Notes under the pieces: model-generated
The model's database searches: none
What the model was told of the DNA's origin: nothing
Seen by the model: only the letters and a program-made list of their open reading frames with translations
Made by a program: the position numbers and the translations under genes
In this document: positions 52,287-64,000 of the stretch, piece after piece
Position numbering within the stretch: the stretch's first letter is position 1
Layout: every line of letters starts with the position of its first letter
From: Odontesthes bonariensis
Taxonomy: Eukaryota > Chordata > Actinopteri > Atheriniformes > Atherinopsidae
Assembly: GCF_027942865.1 (NCBI RefSeq)
Contig: NC_134525.1
Coordinates: forward strand, 23,311,657-23,375,656
Direction of reading: 5' to 3'
DNA: 64,000 nucleotides

Positions 52287-54535
52287 CTCTCCAGGGACCT
52301 CAGAGTTACTCGATGAAAGGATGTTCCCGTAAATCGGGCACCGTGGTTGTATTGGCAGAAAGAAAATGTTTACGTTTATATCCATTTTATATCATTCCAA
52401 TATAATCTAAATCACTTTACCACAGATGAGTCATATTTGTGAGCAACAAAGCCTTGGATTATCCCGGGTTAAACCCATGGATTAAATGTTTGCCATTGCG
52501 AGTCAAAGCACTTAGATCCACAGTAACTCACGTAGGGCAGAAAACTAGTAACACAAGGCTCTCTCCAGATTAGAACTAAGTGCACCTGTGGAGGAGCCGC
52601 TCAACAAAGCAGATATTCTCAATTAGCTGCCCCACAGTCTGAGCTGAAGTATGACATCCTTTAGTTTTTTTTTTTTTTTAGTTTTTTTTTTCAATGACGT
52701 TTTCACCTCATCTCAAAGGGAATCCCTTTTCTTGCTCCGTGGTGTGCAGCAAGGAATAATCATTCATGTCGGCACTCGCTTCCAGCTCAAGAGGAGGCTT
52801 TAAGATCCACAATGCAGAGAAAGCTACACTAAATCACGTCGTGCTTGTGACTTGAACTTTATGCTACAAGTGGTGTCTGGCTTGCACATTACTCTAATGA
52901 GATTGATATGTTTTCTTGGTTTGTGGGAAGGAACCGAATTTAGGAAATGCCACCATCTGTGCTACATAAGCAAATATTCGTGCCGCGATGATAAATCTAG
53001 TCTCGTCTGGCATGAGGGAAAAAATGTTGGCGGTAGCTAACGCATCGCTGTCTCATCACTGTAATAAAAAAAGATCAGTCATAGATATAATAAAAGAATA
53101 AAAAGATACCTGATATTCTTTTAATCACAATCTTAGTCAAGTTAGAATAAATTTTTGAAGCTGCTCACTACAATGAAGTCATTTTGTTTGCCAAGTCTGA
53201 TCTGGGTGTCTCCTCTTCAGCTGCAGTTCACTGTTGTCACCAGCAGACTGAAGCATTTACCAACTGAAGAGTCAGCTCAAGCATCTGTCTTCGCGTTACC
53301 CTGCAGATTAATCAGTCAACTGGAGCATGAATGCAGCCCAAAACAAACACTGCTGCCAGTGGTTCCCATATCTCACTGTGCTCTTATGATGGGAATTATT
53401 AGAGCGTACACTTCAGTCCTGTAGATTCTGAGCGTGTTTTCTGGTCCTGCAGCCTGGGACACACACTGGGGCTCCTCGGTATCTAGAATGTGCTGTATTT
53501 TCATATTCAAATGCTTTAATGTTTGAGGCTGAATCAGTGGCTTTTCACAAGACATTCATCCAAATCACTTGAAACCCCTTGCTTGTGTGTTCCATATGTT
53601 CGTGCACATGAGCGTGACTCACGGTCAGCTGTGGCCTGAATATCCGGTCCATGAATCACCAGGTTGCACTCAGTAACCTTAGAGCTGGCTAGCTGCTCTG
53701 GGGCACATATATCAAACCATTTCATTTCAATCCTGCAACCCACCGAACGAAAGCACATTCAGAAGTTTAGTTTGAATCTGTCTTAACTGAGAAATGGCAA
53801 GAAATCTAGTGCTGCATTTTTTTTTTTTTTTTTTTTTTTTAGAGCAGCCACTCCAGGAGTACTTGGCTGTACCCTAAAGCTTACTTTAGCAGTTGCCAGA
53901 AGCATTGTGAAACAATTTGAATTTGACAAACTGCTACAGTAAAAAGGAAAAAGAACACAAAAAACATTCATGCAAGATGTGATTACCTACATGTTACATA
54001 TTTCTACTCAGATTTTTTTTGACAAACGATGAGAAGGTGAGCAGAGAAGTGCAAATGACATGCATAAATATTTCTAGTAGTAAGGTAAATGTGTTAATTG
54101 GACACAATTTACAGAAAACCGATTAATACAGATAATTAAGTGGCAGCGATGGATGGTTAGCTAAAGCAACTGATGAACAATTTCTGGCTTCTGGTTTAAG
54201 GATGAGCAGCTGAAAGTATTTGGAAAATAATAGATCAATCTTTCAGTATTTGATAGAAAACTATAAATGCCCACACTCTAACCTAATAAGAGGCATTTGA
54301 CAGCACTCCGGAAGCCACCACTGATGAACATAAATAAACTATAAGGCAGTGTGCTCAGTCGTTGCTCATCATTTAATTGTTACGCATGTTGGTTTCATTT
54401 TTATGTATTTATTAAGTTTGTAAAACTTGATTTTATGTGTATCGACACTGTTTTGTTTTGTACTTGTCTTTTAACTCAGGGAGTGACCTGCACTGCTGTG
54501 TAATGACAATAAAGTTTGTAATCTCATACTATTAT
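52287..54535 (+). other. pigm: Probable 3' untranslated region of PIGM
   Basis: No coding gene in this stretch. It contains a T-run at 53,818-53,840. The first convincing poly(A) signal with a following T-rich context is AATAAA at 54,508-54,513, which would give a 3' UTR of about 2.2 kb. Earlier A-rich AATAAA matches near 53,062 could also serve. Confidence 0.4.
54508..54513 (+). promoter_or_regulatory. Candidate poly(A) signal
   Basis: AATAAA in tgacaataaagtttgtaatc, about 2.2 kb after the PIGM stop. No other plus-strand gene lies between, so it is assigned to PIGM by position only. Confidence 0.4.
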
Positions 54536-57500
54536 GTGACTTTTTTTTCCATATACATGGTAGGAAATTTGTATATCAGCATAATGTGTCTGTGACTTAC
54601 CCTGAAGGTTTCCTCCCCTTGTCACTGAGGAGAGAACACGCGAGCATTGTTTGTGTGATGCGTCACTGGCGGATCAGCCTATTTGAGTGTGTGAGAGAAG
54701 CGGTGTTAATTAGGGGCAAAGAATGGGGGTATAAATGGCCAAGCAACCTCGCATTGTTTATTACAGACACGCACGCACACACACACACCCTCACACTGTA
54801 CTGTCACTGTGTTGACAGCCACACTGTCAACACAAATCAAACGCATTGCTTCTACTACAGAAGCCCAAAGCAGACACTTATTTCTTCTTGTTTCCTTTCC
54901 TCACTTTTAGATTTTGTCTCACTTCACCTGTCTCCCTGTCTTTGTCACACTCTCCCCTTCCTGTATCGAACAAGTGTCACGCAGTTGGCAAGATGGCAGG
55001 TCGTAATGTACACTGACAAATATGAAACACCTAGAGTCGGCCTTGATGGCAGCTATTCACCCCCTTTACAAGGATCTGCTGCACAAATAGATAGAAATGG
55101 TTCATTCTCAGGTAATAAAAGCATAATGATTATGTTAGCATCTAAATCGATAGATGCTAATAGACATGTCGTTTTTCCCCAATACAAATTTGTTATTGTT
55201 GCAGATTGTAACTTTAACAGACAGCTTGCTGTAAAGAGAGGGCTTTTAAGCTCTTTGTACTTACTTGAATTTTCATTTGTTGCCCTACAAATCCTAGTGG
55301 ATTACAAGACCTGCTTCATGGCAAATGTATATCAATAAATCTAATTTATTTGATGGCAGTTTTAATCTGACCTGGCTCTAGCAGCCCTGCAGAAATGAGA
55401 GAGACTGGAATGCAAGAGGAGAACTGTTCTGTCTGTCTGAAAACATTCGTACCTGACACAATTAGAGTTCCTCGATAAAGCAGCAAAGCACCATCCCCCA
55501 GAGAAGTGTGTTGGGTTTGTGGGTGTAGTTTCAAACTGAGACCAACTTTAAATGTACCAACAATTATGGTATGTTTTGATATTTGACACTGACGTGGGTT
55601 GAGAGACAAAGTTCAACACACTGACGCATACCTTAGAGCAACAAAGACCTCCATTTATGATAACGTGCACACTGAGCAACATTCTTTTTGATGCAGACGT
55701 GAACATATCTAAAGTGCTAAAACCATTGTTGGTGGACATTGTTTTTATCATCGGCAAAATTCCCATAGATGAGTTCAGGTCACTTTTTCTCACATTTAGT
55801 TTGCTCTGTTACGACCTATAAACAATCTCGTGCAATTTCTTTTGGTGTCTCTACAAACGAGATCAATCTGGCGTTTGCTTGATACACGAGCACGAATCCA
55901 CGTAAACACTCCCAATCATCCTAATTAGTCAAATCCCCGCGCTAACTGATCCTAACACAGCCTGTAATTCCCTGTAAGCTATACGGTAAGTGCAGAGAAA
56001 CAAACACAGGCTTCTGGGAGGGATTAGAAGAAGGAGTGATGAGTGTAGCTGGTGGCCAGTGATGAACTCGGGGAGAGGCTTATTCATCTCAGGGTCAGCG
56101 GCTGTTAAAAGTATAGAATAATTCCTCTGTTTAAGATAAGAACTCGGTCAGCAACAACCTGAGTGTCCAAGCCAGACTTTTACTAACAGAGTTCTGGTAG
56201 AGGTCAGAGGTCAGCTGTAGCTGCTCGAATGAGTGATGGAAATAATCAAAGATAGATAAGACCAGGGGTGTTGCTAGACATTAAGTTCTCCTGGGGCGCA
56301 GCCATCAAGTCATATAATACTGTTTGCAACATTATTTTTAATACGCCACTTAGCTATCTGAAATGATGGGATGATGGAGTGTGGGCAAAATGGAAGCTGC
56401 TTTAGTATTTGAGTTAATTAAAAAAAAAAAAAAAAAAAAAGCTCATACTGTTTGTGCATATTATTTCCAAAAAGTTGAGGGTTAGAGCCAATGCTTCACC
56501 TCACTTATTGCTAATGAAATAAGCTATTACAATAAAGCCCACTCCCGTCACAAGGAGAAACATTGGGATAACTTTACTCAAACTATAGCGTGCATCAGTT
56601 AGCTTATCCGGCAAGTGAGCATGCAGCTAAGGCCAGAGAGTTAGATTGTCTTTTGCGTTAGACACTCTCAGTGTGTGGTTCCTGCTGCGCAGTGCATCAT
56701 GTTCACTGGACTGCTGAATGCACAGCGGGGCGCAAGGAGGCTGTACATACCCAAACAGCTTGCTTTTAGTGTTCACTTCAACTTGCATTTTGGAATAAAC
56801 TGCAAAAAAGTTTTTTGGGGGTTTTTTTTCTTGAAAAAAAGGGTCTCTGTTACTTTTATTTCATATAATTCCACACTGTCTGCTTGCTAAAAGTCATGTG
56901 AGACTTTTTCCATGGACACAGCTGATCAATACTGGGTCATGTGGCTCGGTTAAAAGGGTCAGGTGATGACTATGGTTAAGACCTTCAAAAGTCTAAAGAC
57001 AGGTGAAAAGGGAAATTTTTTTTTTTTCCAACTAATACCAGTTTTAGAAGTGTGTGCGGTAAAAAGTCTGATGTCAAATAACGTGCCGTTTTGACTTTGG
57101 TCAGTGTTCCAAATGATTAAAAGCTGTATTTAAGGTACCAATTCCTTTCAATTCTCTTCTTTCCCTCATATTAAGTAATAGTTTCCATCGTAATTGTTTG
57201 TCTTTCACTGTCATTTCATCTGCAGCCAACTGGACTATGAACTGAAGTTGGCATCCAAGCAGCTGATCATTTACTATCATTAAAGAAGATTTTTTTTGTT
57301 TTTGTTTTGGATGAACAGTTGCACCCTACGCAGAGGCCGAGACACTGAACACCGACCTATCATTATTAGAGTGTATGATGTGAGAGTTTAGGGATGACCT
57401 CAATTTAAACGTGCAAAGTGTAGCTGAGTGCCAGGCGGGAGATAAGTCCAGTTCTCCTGAGAATCCCGGGGACCAGGATGTAACCACAGCTTTTAAGTTA

Positions 57501-57848
57501 CATCTCTGTCCCCTGCCTCCTCTCTGTCCTCCGACATTCCCTCGGCTCTTTGCCTCGGCCCAGACGGTGGCGAGGGATGTGTGTCAAGTTGCCCAGATCG
57601 TGTGAAGGAGCTGTCATGCCGGCTTTGCAGCACATTAATCATACAGGGGATGTGGCTAGAGATACTCTGTATCCTGTTATTCTGCCTCTCTATTATTAAT
57701 AGGTGAAAGGATGAAACCACATTTGGTAAATGTGAAAAATTTAAAAGCTACCAAAGAGGCGAAGACGTAAACCGAGCAATAGAATTTTGGCTGTTGTTTA
57801 CTCAGGAGAGCAGGAGACCGTCGGATCGGAATGACAGAGTTACGGATG
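54536..57848. other. Intergenic stretch, no recognised gene
   Basis: Includes a 250-codon open frame at 54,586-55,338 with no recognisable domain, a CA-rich run near 54,770-54,800, and an A-run near 56,423-56,440. Nothing else stands out. Confidence 0.45.
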
Positions 57849-57856
57849 ATTTAACC

Positions 57857-57997
57857 CAGGGATGTCCAAAGTCGGTCCTCGAGGGCCGCTATCCTGCAGG
57901 TTTTAGACATGTTTCAACACATCAGGTGTGTCACAGCAGGGAAACATCTAAAACCTGCAGGACCGTGGCCCTCGAGGACCGGATGTGGACATCCCTG
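57857..57997. mobile_element. hAT-type MITE, 141 bp
   Basis: The ends are CAGGGATGTCCA and the complement-like TGGACATCCCTG. ATTTAACC is duplicated on each side (57,849-57,856 and 57,998-58,005), the 8-bp duplication of hAT elements. The interior is a near-perfect hairpin (ggtcctcgagggcc against ggccctcgaggacc; cctgcaggttttaga against tctaaaacctgcagg). Confidence 0.92.
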
Positions 57998-58355
57998 ATT
58001 TAACCCTTTAACATCCCGCCCGACTGTTTGGTAGAGCACACTTTTCATTGACTATACTGCTAACCTACCGAAAACCATCTCTAAAACTTGGTTTAGGTAG
58101 GTAATGCTAAAAGAAGGAAATGAAAAAATGCAAAGAAACATTTTTTCTTTGCTGTTCGTTCTAAAGTGTTCAAAAGTTAAAAGGTTGATTGGTAGCATTA
58201 ACAGGGGATTAAGTGATGGTCTAGAAACCACAGAGCTGCTTGTGTGTTAGTTTTTATTTTTTCAAAGATCCAGACTACCAATATTTTCAATATAAAGAAA
58301 GACCTTTAATAGTTAAGTCCCATTTGCAAAAACATGTAGAAACATTGCAACACGC

Positions 58356-58357
<2 letters not shown>

Positions 58358-58408
<51 letters not shown>

Positions 58409-58412
58409 GTAT
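58358..58412. repeat. (AT)n microsatellite
   Basis: A run of about 50 bases of alternating A and T with a few G interruptions (atgtatatat). Confidence 0.9.
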
Positions 58413-60060
58413 ACACACATTGTGCTTGATACTTGCAGCTACCTCCTCCATAAGATAAGCATGACAGTCGTTAGCAATTATGAAAGAGAAAGCAAGAAAA
58501 AAAAAAGCCGGATTTATTTACGTTAGTAAAACAGAGAGGCATTCAAAACTGTACGTTTTTAAATGGTAGACTTTTGCTTCTTACAATAAATACAAATCAT
58601 CAAACATTTACTGACATGAGCACACACAAAGAGAAAAAAGACAAATCCTTAACAGTGACACAGTGTACAGTTGTGCGTGTCGAGTGGAAAGCCTGTCTGG
58701 GTAGGCCGAAGCTTCAACTGAACTATCCCAGTAGTGCAATTTTGGAAACCACAAGAGTAGCTTCACAGAACTGAGACTTACATTGAATCGATTTGGTGCT
58801 TTTGAATTCATTTGTGCAACAACAAAAAAAAATAAAAAATAGATAGATACTGATGTGATGACAAAGTCGGAGGTTTTTGGACAGGAAAAAAAACCAACAT
58901 GAAAAGTGAAGATCCATTTCAAAAGAAATGAGTCATGTCTGCGCTGAGACTGAAATGATAATCTTGTCGAAAGCACGAATTGCAAAGTGTACAATATTAG
59001 CTCCGACACACATAAAAACGATCTCTATGTTCAAAAAAGGAGTTTTATCTTTGAAATGAAGAATCTACCATATTCCTTCTCACAGGAAAAAAGACATAAA
59101 CTTGAACTTCTTAACAATAAAATCTTCAAAAGGTAGAGTTTTATCGTGTTCTGAGCAAACCTTCAACTGATGATCTATATCCTTAGAACATCTTCCAAAG
59201 TGCCGAGTTCATATCAGGTCCTGCAGTTTTATGAGGCGAATCTATTTAGAATTGCTCTCACTTTTCATGCTAGCTGACAAATGTCTGTCCCGATGCAACA
59301 TATGGGCACACGTGGTCCCATTTATAGAGGGTGCTCTGGGTCTTAATGGGTTAAGTTAGCAATGTCCTCAAACTTTTATACCACACAACCTTCATTCCTT
59401 CCACAAGGAGATGAAAGCCAAGGAGCATGCGGAGGGCGGCTTCTGCACAAATTATTAACTAGTGCCTTGTTCATTGATACTTCAATAGGACACACACCAC
59501 AGATCTGTAGTTGTTCCTGTGAGTCTGAATAAAGGCCACTAAATTTTGTCCTGGGCATAATGAATCTTTTTCTAATAAAGTAAACAATATATATGTTAGC
59601 CTGGCCACTCGTTCACATGTTTTGGTGATTAATTGCAGATTGTCTGTGCCGTATTTTGCTGCCGGGCATCACACGGGATACCGCTGAGAGCAGGAATTAC
59701 TTTCAAATCTGTCCGTAGAGCTGTAATAAAAGACGCCCCCGACAAAAGCATTGGGATAAAAAGCTATGTTGCTGGAAAATCAAATTCAAAACACAATCCC
59801 CTAAGAAACTGGCAGACTGTGAAAGAGATTATGTGAATTAGCTGGTGTTATGCATTAAAAGTCTGCTTGAATGCACAAAGAATGGCAGTTTACATGTTGC
59901 AAATGTGACAATGATGTAACTTAAGCCCAACAAACTTTCTATTGAAATAACGAGTACATTTCAAGTCTTTGCAAGTTCATTTGATTCATTTCTAAAATGC
60001 ATAGAGACCAGCAGTTTCTGTTCATACATCACTGGAGGCAGTCATAAACAAAAGTTTTTT
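58413..60060. other. Intergenic stretch or distal AHRR 3' region, no gene seen
   Basis: AT-rich. The longest open frames (such as 58,608-59,009 minus) have no recognisable features. It may in part be 3' untranslated sequence of AHRR, whose stop is at 61,918, but no cDNA evidence is available here. Confidence 0.4.
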
Positions 60061-60063
60061 TTT

Positions 60064-61310
60064 TTTACAACCCTATTTAAAAAACAGTGACACGGTGTGA
60101 AATGTAACTCTTGACAGAATGCAATTATTTCCCAATCATTTCAACCCTGTATGTTTGAAAATAGAACAACAAATTAAATGTTAAAACTGAATTATTTACT
60201 TATTTACTTGAAAAACAAAGCCCACTTAATAAAAGCTGGGACAGGGGCAGTTTACCACTGTGTTGTGTCACCTCTGCTTTTAAGCATTCGGGAACCAAGG
60301 AGACCAACTGTAGTAGTTCTGTAAACAGCTGTTGAACAGTTTGGATCCTCCTATTCCTCTGTTGTAGTTTCCACTTATTTGAAGTGGGTGACAGGTGTGG
60401 ATTAGGGGCAGGCGAACCGCGCAGTAGCCTGGAGCATGGAGCCATGCTGTTGTAACACCTGCAGAATGTCATTTGGCATAGGCATTCAGTGATGAACCTT
60501 TCCTTCTTCTTCCTTCTCACTGAGATTCTCTTCTTATACCTGATCATGTTATTAGCCAGATTTCCAGTGCCATTTTAGAAGATGAGAATAAGAAAAGATG
60601 ATTGGAAATGGTAAAAGTAAAAAAAATAAAAAATTCCACTGGGGGGGGGGGGGGCAACTTTATGAATAACCCCTGACCTGGCAAACATCACACTGAGGTG
60701 ACTGATCTGTCGTTTCCTGCTTTGGTCGTAAAAAAAAAAAAAAACCTAATTTGACTTCTCCGGCATCCTCCCATATAATGATATACTATCCAAGATAATT
60801 GCAGAGATTAAATTAAGTTATGACAAAGGGCCTTCTCTATTTTCCTTTTGTTGACGTCTGCCATTGTATTTGTATAAAGTTTCCAGTTAGGGCAACTTAT
60901 TTTATTGAATTACCACCTCTTAAGACATAGCCTATACTGCCACCCTCTGGCGACACGACACAGCGTAGTTTCTGTAAAACTATAATTTATGTTTCTTTTT
61001 TACGACTTTAAAAAAAAAAAATCACTTCAGATTTGCTTCACGAGTGAACGGAGGTCTGACTGACTGATCTGTTACCGATGACCCCCATGAGCTGTTGCAT
61101 GTTCCATACCGTGTTCTTTTGAGCACTGCAGAACTTTTTGGTCTTCCGTTGCCCCCGTTTCTGAATTTTTTTGGGAAAATGTCGTTCGGCCTCGGGTGCG
61201 TTCACTTTGTACAGTTTTTTTTTTTAAAGTCAAATTTAGGGTTCAAATTGCTTGTGAATCATTACATTCTGTTATTTACATTTTACACAGCATTCAACGT
61301 TTTTAAAAGA
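60064..61310. mobile_element. Old Tc1-like DNA element, decayed
   Basis: The left end acaaccctatttaaaaaacagtgacacggtgtgaaatgtaa and the right end ttatttacattttacacagcattcaacg are decayed inverted copies of a common fish terminus. The inner text gctgggacaggggcagtttaccactgtgttgtgtcacctct matches the usual minus-strand interior of this repeat. A G-run at 60,642-60,653 and several A-runs lie inside. No intact transposase. Confidence 0.55.
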
Positions 61311-61917
61311 GCGCAACAACTATTCCTTAATTCGTCATCTCTGCTTTTGTGCATATTCTTGTACTTGTTCATCCCACTTGGTGTAAGTTATCTGCCATGT
61401 ACAAAGTAAAAAGTAAAGTTAAAAAAAAAAATTTAAACCCCCTCCCCCATCTTTTTACAACAAAATTCTTTGTTTCTCCCCCCAAAAAAAGCCTGGTGTG
61501 GACAACATACAAAACTAAATAAATTTGTGTTTCTAGTAATAGATTGTCTCTTTGTTACTAAATCCAAAAGTGCTCGGAACCAACCACAAAATATGTACCT
61601 TAAAAACAAAATCTTCTATCCACAAGCTGGACTGAAAGTAGCCTTTTTGATTGTCACAGAGCTGATGCTTGAACCTGAGCCGTGGTTGAGACCTTTTCAG
61701 TAAAACAGAAGACATCCTGGAAATCCTCCTCATCAAAAACTCTTGTAATTCGGGTGCGTGTGTATGAAAATGATAGAACAAAGCATTTTAATGCACACAG
61801 ATTTTGCTTGTGTGAATATGTGAATGTGTGAATAAGTGTATGTGCATGTGGAGTGATGCTGGGGGGCTTGTGAGTGTCTGCTGCTGTGTTTATGTGTGGG
61901 TAATGCATCGATCACTC

Positions 61918-63064
61918 TTACGGCATATAAATGTAGGGATTGGACTTGTGGTGACCTGTTCTCATCACACAGGGCATAACGTTTCTATGGCGAACCACCA
62001 TGGGCTGGTTCATGTCATGGCCGCCCTCAGACCAGGTGGGAGAGTCCATGGGCTCCCGCTTGATCGAATGGATGAGGCCATGACCTTTGAACTCGTAAGT
62101 GCCATGCTTGTTGAAGTCCTGGTGCATGTAGGCCTTGTGCGGGTTCTGTGGATAGACCTGTGAGTCCATGAGGATGACGGATTGATTGCTGCATAGAGAA
62201 TCTGTGTGCGAGAGTCTTTGAGGACTAAACTGGCTGGAGTCACTGTTATTGCTTAAGTTTTTGTCACATTTTAACAGTCGGGCGTTGGTGCCCCCGTTGT
62301 TGTTGACTGGATAGTTTGGATAGGTGCCGTTGTTGTACGGGGGGCTGATTCCTACTTTTCCTCGCTGACAGGGCGAGTATTGTGGATCATAATAATCTGT
62401 CTCCGATTTGAGTTGCAAGCCAGTGCTGGGGTCATATACCCCGTTACCGTAGCGACGGTCAATGGCCACTGATTCTCGACAAGCCCAAGTTCCCCCGTAT
62501 GCTTCGCATCCATTCTCCGAGTCGGAGTCATGCTCTACCTTGATGGGTGGCATCTCGGGCATCAGATGGCCATCGTAGCATTCTCCGTATCCATTCTCGC
62601 TTTTCACCAAGTCCACACAGTAAGCATCTGGGTCTGTAGAAATCTGAGAATTCCCATAGAGCTTGGAAATAAACACTTCACCGCCTCGGCCACTGTGGCA
62701 GCTTGGGGAGAGGCGGTAAGGCTTCCCGTACTGGCTGGTCCTGTTCAGGCGGTTTGAGGGGATGTAACCGACTCCCTGGCCCGACCTGAGTGGACCTGAG
62801 TTCTGACGCATAGGCCAGCCACCACCCAGGCCAGCGCTGAGACCTTTTTGGGGAGCCATGGAAGACTTGCAGTAGTTGAGGGGCTCCTCCTGGTTATAGT
62901 AGCCATCAGGGCGGTACTTGAGGTTGTCTTTGCAGAGTGGGGTCCAGGGAGTGTGGTGACCTTGCTGGGTAGCGCCTGGCGTAGAACAGGACAGGAGGAG
63001 GGGGTCTGCAACGTCACCCATTCCTCCACTGAAGGAGTGCCTTCGTAGGTGTTCTCCATGCTCA
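61918..63064 (-). CDS. ahrr: Aryl hydrocarbon receptor repressor, last coding exon (381 aa part)
   Basis: AHRR dimerises with ARNT in the nucleus and represses dioxin-receptor signalling. Only the C-terminal repression region is in the window. The exon begins after a tgtcccttacag acceptor (63,064 downward) with EHGEHLRRHSFSGGMGDV and ends IYMP-stop. It is not the PAS part. Three SUMO-type psi-K-x-E sites occur in the same order as in human AHRR: PPIKVEHDSDSENGCE, LQLKSETDYYDPQ and HSIKREPMDSPTW, the last matching the human KREPLDSPQW near the C-terminus. The upstream bHLH and PAS exons lie beyond 64 kb. No premature stop. An ATG at 63,021 is internal, not the start. Confidence 0.92.
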
Positions 63065-63473
63065 CTGTAAGGGACAGAGATAGAGAGAGACAGAGAGAAA
63101 GAAAATCAAATTTAACCCCAAAATATGAGGAGAAAAATGGAATAAAGTGTCGGTGTTCCTTGATAACATTAGTCCATAGCTACAACTTGGTTGATATCAG
63201 GCAATGAAAGCATGATATACAGCTTTTACCTTCCCTCTAACTGATTTATGTGGTCAAATAGATTAAATTTTCCCTAATTAGTTATAGGAGGCCAACGAAT
63301 CATACACACAGCTTGATAAAACTTTGACAAATTGTAAGTCCTTGCATAGCGTTCACTGGGGCATTGCTTATGAAATTGAGAAACCTATGCTATGCTTTGT
63401 GTCACAATGGCTGATGGGTCAGTCAAGTCAACGGAACAGCTGTAAGAAATTGCTTAGACTAAGGCTGGCATTC
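63065..63473 (-). other. ahrr: AHRR intron (upstream of the last exon)
   Basis: A pyrimidine tract on the minus strand (ctctctgtctctctctatctctg) precedes the acceptor. No other feature seen up to the hAT-type element. Confidence 0.6.
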
Positions 63474-63481
63474 TTCTAAAA

Positions 63482-63991
63482 CAGAGGTCTTCAACAGGGG
63501 GTCCGCGGAGGTACTGCAGGGGGGTCGCGAAATCTTTGGTTGATTAGACGATTTTTAACATTTAAAAAAAAAAAAAATAATAATAATTTTTTTTTTTCAA
63601 ACTGTTTTTTCTCACAAATTGTGTGCAAACGTGTGCCATCCACAGATGGTTTGAGGATTCATTGTCCCATCTACATGCATGTTTAAAGTTAAAATCTGTG
63701 GATTATTTGAAAAGCTCAGTGTTGTATGCAAGATGTTTGTTTATAAATGGCAGTGGCACGGCCACCCTGTACCTTGCACATGTTTAAAATAAAAACATGA
63801 ATATATTAACCTGTGTATTATTTGAATAGCTTAGTATTGAATGTACAATAACAGAGTAGCTATATTTATACACGGCACTAGGCCCCGTTGAATATAAAAC
63901 ACAATTGTATGCCATATAAATAGTAGGGGGTCCCTGCTCCAACTCTCCATCAGTTTGGGGGTCCCTGGCCTGAAAACGTTGAAGACCCCTG
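63482..63991. mobile_element. hAT-type non-autonomous element, 510 bp
   Basis: The ends are CAGAGGTCTTCAAC and GTTGAAGACCCCTG, inverted. TTCTAAAA is duplicated on each side (63,474-63,481 and 63,992-63,999), an 8-bp hAT duplication. The inside includes gggggtccgcgg and gggggtccctggcc words common to such elements. No coding frame. Lies in an AHRR intron. Confidence 0.92.
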
Positions 63992-64000
63992 TTCTAAAAT

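Noticed and set aside
58608..59009. 133-codon minus-strand open frame
   Set aside because: AT-rich, hydrophobic low-complexity translation with no domain or splice context; treated as chance.
61828..62163. 111-codon plus-strand open frame
   Set aside because: Antisense to the conserved AHRR last exon.

Overview
The window is a vertebrate, almost certainly teleost (percomorph-like) fish, nuclear genome segment. Reasons: spliced vertebrate genes (serpin clade B, PIGM, AHRR), a Rex3 retrotransposon with its GATG-repeat tail, fish-type Tc1, hAT, Kolobok-like and tRNA-SINE repeats, and no bacterial-style gene packing. The species cannot be named from this sequence alone.

Layout. About 1-27.7 kb is a repeat-on-repeat zone with no recognised host gene. 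It holds a 168/178-bp tandem array (1.09-2.98 kb); a TTAA-flanked element with unidentified exon-like blocks (2.98-4.28 kb); a PIF/Harbinger relic (5.06-6.75 kb); and a BEL/Pao retroelement relic (about 6.8-12.5 kb), itself hit by two inverted-repeat elements and a Rex3 fragment. It continues with a hAT-like shell (from 12.57 kb) into which a Rex3 inserted (14,384-22,750, 8-bp target duplication). A young Ty3/gypsy element with identical 351-bp LTRs and a 5-bp duplication (16,364-21,346) then inserted into the Rex3. Next come a BED-finger hAT transposase relic split by another hAT (23.1-24.3 kb), a Tc1 element carrying a broken TTAA element (24,809-26,480), and an L1-type ORF2 tail.

About 27.7-45.7 kb holds two tandem, same-strand serpinb1-like genes in a segmental duplication. 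Copy 1 (27,931-32,104) lacks the C-D loop exon and carries a TTAA-flanked element with an intact P2X7-like cysteine-rich exon in one intron. Copy 2 (37,704-44,528) has the extra exon and a TATA promoter. A one-codon indel in the reactive centre loop shifts the predicted P1 residue between the copies. L2-type LINE and hAT fragments lie between them.

About 47.1-54.5 kb holds PIGM, the catalytic GPI mannosyltransferase I subunit, in eight coding exons on the plus strand. About 54.5-61.9 kb is mostly intergenic and repeat sequence. 61.9-63.06 kb holds the last coding exon of AHRR on the minus strand, with three SUMO-type motifs. The window ends in a 510-bp hAT-type element.

Most unusual items: (1) a BEL/Pao relic whose RT, RNase H and integrase core is replaced by an intronless coiled-coil coding segment, like a transducing retrovirus; (2) TTAA elements whose inverted repeats contain an outward-reading ATG, open frame and splice donor; (3) a TTAA element carrying a P2X7-like exon with its own donor; (4) a gypsy element with integrase ahead of reverse transcriptase (Gmr1-type order) that looks recently inserted; (5) reactive-loop register divergence between the two serpins.
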